Shown here piece after piece: positions 61,240-64,000 of a stretch of DNA of 64,000 nucleotides. The position numbers were made by a program, and so were the translations under genes. Position 1 is the stretch's first letter. The number at the start of each line of letters is the position of its first letter. Below the pieces are notes generated by a model, which worked only from the letters and a program-made list of their open reading frames with translations, did no database searches and was not told where the DNA came from. This DNA comes from Cytophagales bacterium (GTDB lineage: Bacteria > Bacteroidota > Bacteroidia > Cytophagales > Spirosomataceae), in assembly GCA_013298125.1 (NCBI GenBank), contig JAAFJP010000021.1, positions 44,013-108,012 on the forward strand, in the 5' to 3' direction.

Positions 61240-61271
61240 AAAAATGCCCCAATCTTTCGACTGAGGCATTT
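61240..61271 (-). terminator. Terminator after the surface protein gene
   Basis: AAATGCC (61242-61248) and GGCATTT (61265-61271) with a T-run on the minus strand. The DNA from 61300 to 61395 also carries a CACAGGGTAACACG / GTGTTATACTTTGTG repeat. Confidence 0.6.
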
Positions 61272-61427
61272 ATTAGGTAATTTGGGATGTCTGACAATTT
61301 TGAGGTCACGGAGTATCGCAGAGTTTTTCACAGGGTAACACGAAGAAAATACTCTTTTAACTCTGTGTTATACTTTGTGCGACTTTGTGTCCACAAAAAC
61401 TGTCGGAGAACCAGAATTTCTACTCCA

Positions 61428-64000
61428 TCAATTCCCAACCCGATACCCAGCCGTGCGGGATTTTATGTTGATGTTGGCGTTCATATTGATGTTTTTCCAG
61501 AAACCTGTTTCTTGTTTGTTCAACTTTACGTGGTGTCCAGTATTGAGTTTTACGTTGTCTGTGATTTTCGGAATACGTCCGCAATTCCAGATATTTGAAT
61601 CGTTCCAGTTGCCTGCACTGATGGTTTCGATGGCGTTGTTGAAGGTTACCGCAAAACTCTGGGCTGTTCCAACCGACGGTGTTACAGTGATTGTGCCTGG
61701 CATGGCTGTTCCTGCAAATTTTACGCCTACGGCATTGCCCGTTCCGAAGAATGTTGCCCCCGTGCCAGAGTACGTCCATAGATAGGTTGCTCCCGAAATT
61801 GGAGCAATCGCCACTGCCATGGAATCTCCTGCACAAAGTTCTTCTCGTCCTGCCGTGAAACCATTTGGCAAAGTGCTTTCTGCTACTGAAAACTCGCCAA
61901 AAACTTGTCTGCCCGTTGTACTAAAAATCTTAGTGCTTGGATTGAGCGTAAATTGTGAAGTTACGTCCAGCCAAGTGCCTAATTGATTTCTACGATAAAG
62001 CAAACGTACTTTATTTGGTTTGTTCAACGGAATTGCTCCATAGCTAAAACTGAGGTCTGTGACCATGCCCGAATTGTTTGTCCAGTTGCCCCAAACGACC
62101 TTACTACGGTGTTTGATACCATCGGGGAAAGTTTCGTTTCGGTAAACAAATTCGTTCAATTCTCCGCAGACATAAGTTCCCATCGCTTGGTTTGCCGAGA
62201 TGGCACTTGTAACCGTAAGTGTCTCAGTAGCATTGGTTTGTCCAACCGTAGAAGGAGCAATTGTATTCACAAAACGACCATCATAACCCATCGGGAAAGT
62301 TGATAAATTTTGGGAGAAAGCACCCGCCGTTGTAACCCATGTCAAGTGTGTTGCTCCGCCGTCGGTTGAATGGTCGGCAATGCGTCCGCCTGTTTCATCC
62401 ATCGCAAAAAGTGTTGTCATCGTGGCTTCTGCCCCTGACAATGCACGGTGCATATTTCCACGAATGTCGCTTTCGGAACGTACTGATTTCCAGACTCTTA
62501 CTTCATCCAAAATCGCATTCAAGAAAGCCACTGTGTTGCCGTCTATCTTTCTGTAACCGCCAATCGTGAATGGATGATTATTGTCGAGATTTAATCCTGC
62601 ATTATTTGAAACCGTATTTTGCAAGAAACCATTGACATAGATTTTCAATTGGTTCGACACCGCATCACGGATACACGCCACATGGTACGAACTATCCGCA
62701 ATCAGGGCGTTACTTGCCACAATTGCCTGAGTCCCAAATCCATTACTGATAGAAAATTCAATCGTCTGATTATCACGTAAATAAACGCCATATCCCGTTG
62801 AACCTGGGAAATCGTTTACGTCTTCTCCTTTGTTCAAAATCACTTTTCTGACTGAGCCTAAATCGGCGGTGAAAGTTTGTGGTTTTATCCAAAATTCTAA
62901 ACTGAACGAGCCTGTTCCTAAATCTATCACGTCTCCACCGTCGAGCATTTGTCCAGAGCGAACATTTGTACCATTAAAATCTATGGACTTTTTGGCACAC
63001 ATTTCTTCGGCTGGGGTTGGGTCAACTACTGTGGTTGTGGCGTTGGCAGTACAACCATTTCCATCTGTAATTACTACATTATAGCTTCCTAAATAAAAGG
63101 CATGATCGCCTTCATTGGGCAGTGTCACCATCGTAGTAGCGGTTGCAGTAATGGCTCTGAACGCATTTGGACCAGTCCAATCATACATTTTTCTGCACTC
63201 TGTTCCAATCAATGCAACCCCTTCGTAATCTACTGAATTACTGGCAGTTACAGGCAAAGCTGGGGGAGAAATCTTTATCGTAATTAATTGTGATGTTCCT
63301 CCACAACCTGCCAAAGTAGCAACAACTTTATACACGCCCGTTGTGTTGGCAACTAAACTTGCGTTTGTCCCTCCGCCTACTGGATTATTGTCTTTGAACC
63401 ATTGATACGTCAGTCCAGAGGTAGTATTGGTTGCGGTTAAAGTTATGGGCGAATTCGTGCAATTTTCCAAAGGAGCATTGGCTGAAATCCCAATAATTGG
63501 AGGATTCGGACGAACCGTTACCGTAATCGGGTCTGACGGCAAACTTGGAATCCCTGCTACCGTACAAATGGCAGTATAATCAGTTGTGGCAGTTGGAGAA
63601 ACTGTAATTGGCGAACCAGTTTGACCCGTATTCCAAGAAACTATACCTGTACAACCACTTGCCGAAATACTGACACTTTGCCCAGGACAGATTGACAAAC
63701 CACTCGCCGAAACTTGTGGGACTGGTGTGCCGACATTCCCGACTAAAATTGTCAGAAAATTACTCCAATCTGAACAACCTGTTCCACCACAACGAACCCG
63801 ATAAGACGTTGAACTGTTAGGTGAAACGGTGATAGAATTTCCAGTTTGCCCATTGCTCCATGTAAACGTACCCGCACACGTACCAGCCGCCGAAAGCGTA
63901 ACACTTTGTCCAGGATTGATAACCGTCTGCGTAGCGGCAATCACTGGGGTAGGGGTACTTGGAAGGACTGTTACCGTGAAACTCGCACTTACATTTGAAT
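61428..64000 (-). CDS. Giant surface protein with Ig-like repeats and a LamG domain (5' end outside window)
   Basis: The frame is open through the right edge, giving at least 857 residues here. The N-terminal part is Thr/Ser/Gly-rich repeated Ig/PKD-type modules with patterns such as VINPGQSVTLSAAG, TWSNGQTGNSITVSP, SICPGQSVSISASG and GITVSPTATT. A LamG/concanavalin-like domain follows (KSIDFNGTNVRSG...FSLEFWIKP...YHVACIRDA). The end has AGNWNDSNIWNCGRIPKITDNVKLNTGHHVKL, a module common in Cytophagales secreted proteins. No type IX secretion C-terminal domain is visible before the stop. Adhesion or glycan binding is a reasonable guess. Confidence 0.85.
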   Translation of the reverse strand, partial: SNVSASFTVTVLPSTPTPVIAATQTVINPGQSVTLSAAGTCAGTFTWSNGQTGNSITVSPNSSTSYRVRCGGTGCSDWSNFLTILVGNVGTPVPQVSASGLSICPGQSVSISASGCTGIVSWNTGQTGSPITVSPTATTDYTAICTVAGIPSLPSDPITVTVRPNPPIIGISANAPLENCTNSPITLTATNTTSGLTYQWFKDNNPVGGGTNASLVANTTGVYKVVATLAGCGGTSQLITIKISPPALPVTASNSVDYEGVALIGTECRKMYDWTGPNAFRAITATATTMVTLPNEGDHAFYLGSYNVVITDGNGCTANATTTVVDPTPAEEMCAKKSIDFNGTNVRSGQMLDGGDVIDLGTGSFSLEFWIKPQTFTADLGSVRKVILNKGEDVNDFPGSTGYGVYLRDNQTIEFSISNGFGTQAIVASNALIADSSYHVACIRDAVSNQLKIYVNGFLQNTVSNNAGLNLDNNHPFTIGGYRKIDGNTVAFLNAILDEVRVWKSVRSESDIRGNMHRALSGAEATMTTLFAMDETGGRIADHSTDGGATHLTWVTTAGAFSQNLSTFPMGYDGRFVNTIAPSTVGQTNATETLTVTSAISANQAMGTYVCGELNEFVYRNETFPDGIKHRSKVVWGNWTNNSGMVTDLSFSYGAIPLNKPNKVRLLYRRNQLGTWLDVTSQFTLNPSTKIFSTTGRQVFGEFSVAESTLPNGFTAGREELCAGDSMAVAIAPISGATYLWTYSGTGATFFGTGNAVGVKFAGTAMPGTITVTPSVGTAQSFAVTFNNAIETISAGNWNDSNIWNCGRIPKITDNVKLNTGHHVKLNKQETGFWKNINMNANINIKSRTAGYRVGN

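Noticed and set aside
1..64000. tRNA, rRNA, riboswitch or complete insertion sequence
   Set aside because: No cloverleaf, rRNA core, known riboswitch core or transposase gene was recognised on reading the window. Small structured RNAs could still be missed without a covariance search.

Overview
The window is about 64 kb of low-GC bacterial chromosome. It most resembles an aerobic Bacteroidota of the Cytophagales type. Three things point that way. Many promoters fit the TAnnTTTG -7 box of that phylum. The gene content fits: a GH3/beta-lactamase fusion, a short NuoG, MenB (menaquinone), OmpH, and a large Ig/LamG surface protein. Almost every intergenic space carries a palindromic or short tandem repeat. 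No rRNA, tRNA, CRISPR array, prophage or complete IS was seen. Both edges cut genes: a glycerophosphodiesterase on the left and a giant surface protein on the right.

Left part (1-16.5 kb): housekeeping and envelope genes, mostly on the minus strand. They include ftsW, moaE, folA, a GNAT acetyltransferase, two lipoproteins, an M28 peptidase, a GH3/beta-lactamase fusion, lhgO, a Crp/Fnr regulator flanked by FNR-like boxes, purH, an ompH-like gene behind a 150-bp palindrome, and a membrane Fe-S protein. A previously easy-to-miss 43-codon gene with its own promoter and terminator lies at 16788-16919.

Central respiratory operon (17.0-28.7 kb, minus strand): nuoA-B-C-D-E-F-G-H-I-J. It is interrupted by two Fe(II)/2-oxoglutarate dioxygenase (PhyH) genes, a RelE-like toxin/antitoxin pair and a DUF29 gene. 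nuoK-L-M-N do not follow nuoJ.

Accessory region (28.9-38.2 kb): a ceramidase-like membrane protein, guanine deaminase, two small genes, then a restriction island. The island holds a 1325-residue GIY-YIG/SF2 helicase/methyltransferase protein, a companion methyltransferase-like protein, and a DUF1016 (YhcG) nuclease gene broken by a frameshift.

Efflux locus (38.4-45.5 kb, minus strand): tetR-tolC-MFP-RND, with palindromes packed into its spacers and a 29-bp duplication around one palindrome that reshaped the TetR C-terminus.

Right part (45.9-64 kb): a cassette-like orphan lipoprotein gene, a hydrolase, a cupin, a cyclophilin and an RmlD-like reductase come first. An L-rhamnose catabolic cluster (aldolase/dehydrogenase, isomerase, kinase) follows, with an AT-rich HNH-like gene inserted in it. 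Two of its enzyme genes carry palindromic repeats inside their reading frames, one with an 11-G run. The end holds a UPF1-like helicase, menB and the surface protein. The clearest unusual themes are the interrupted nuo operon, the compact GIY-YIG restriction system, and palindromic elements inserted into coding sequence.
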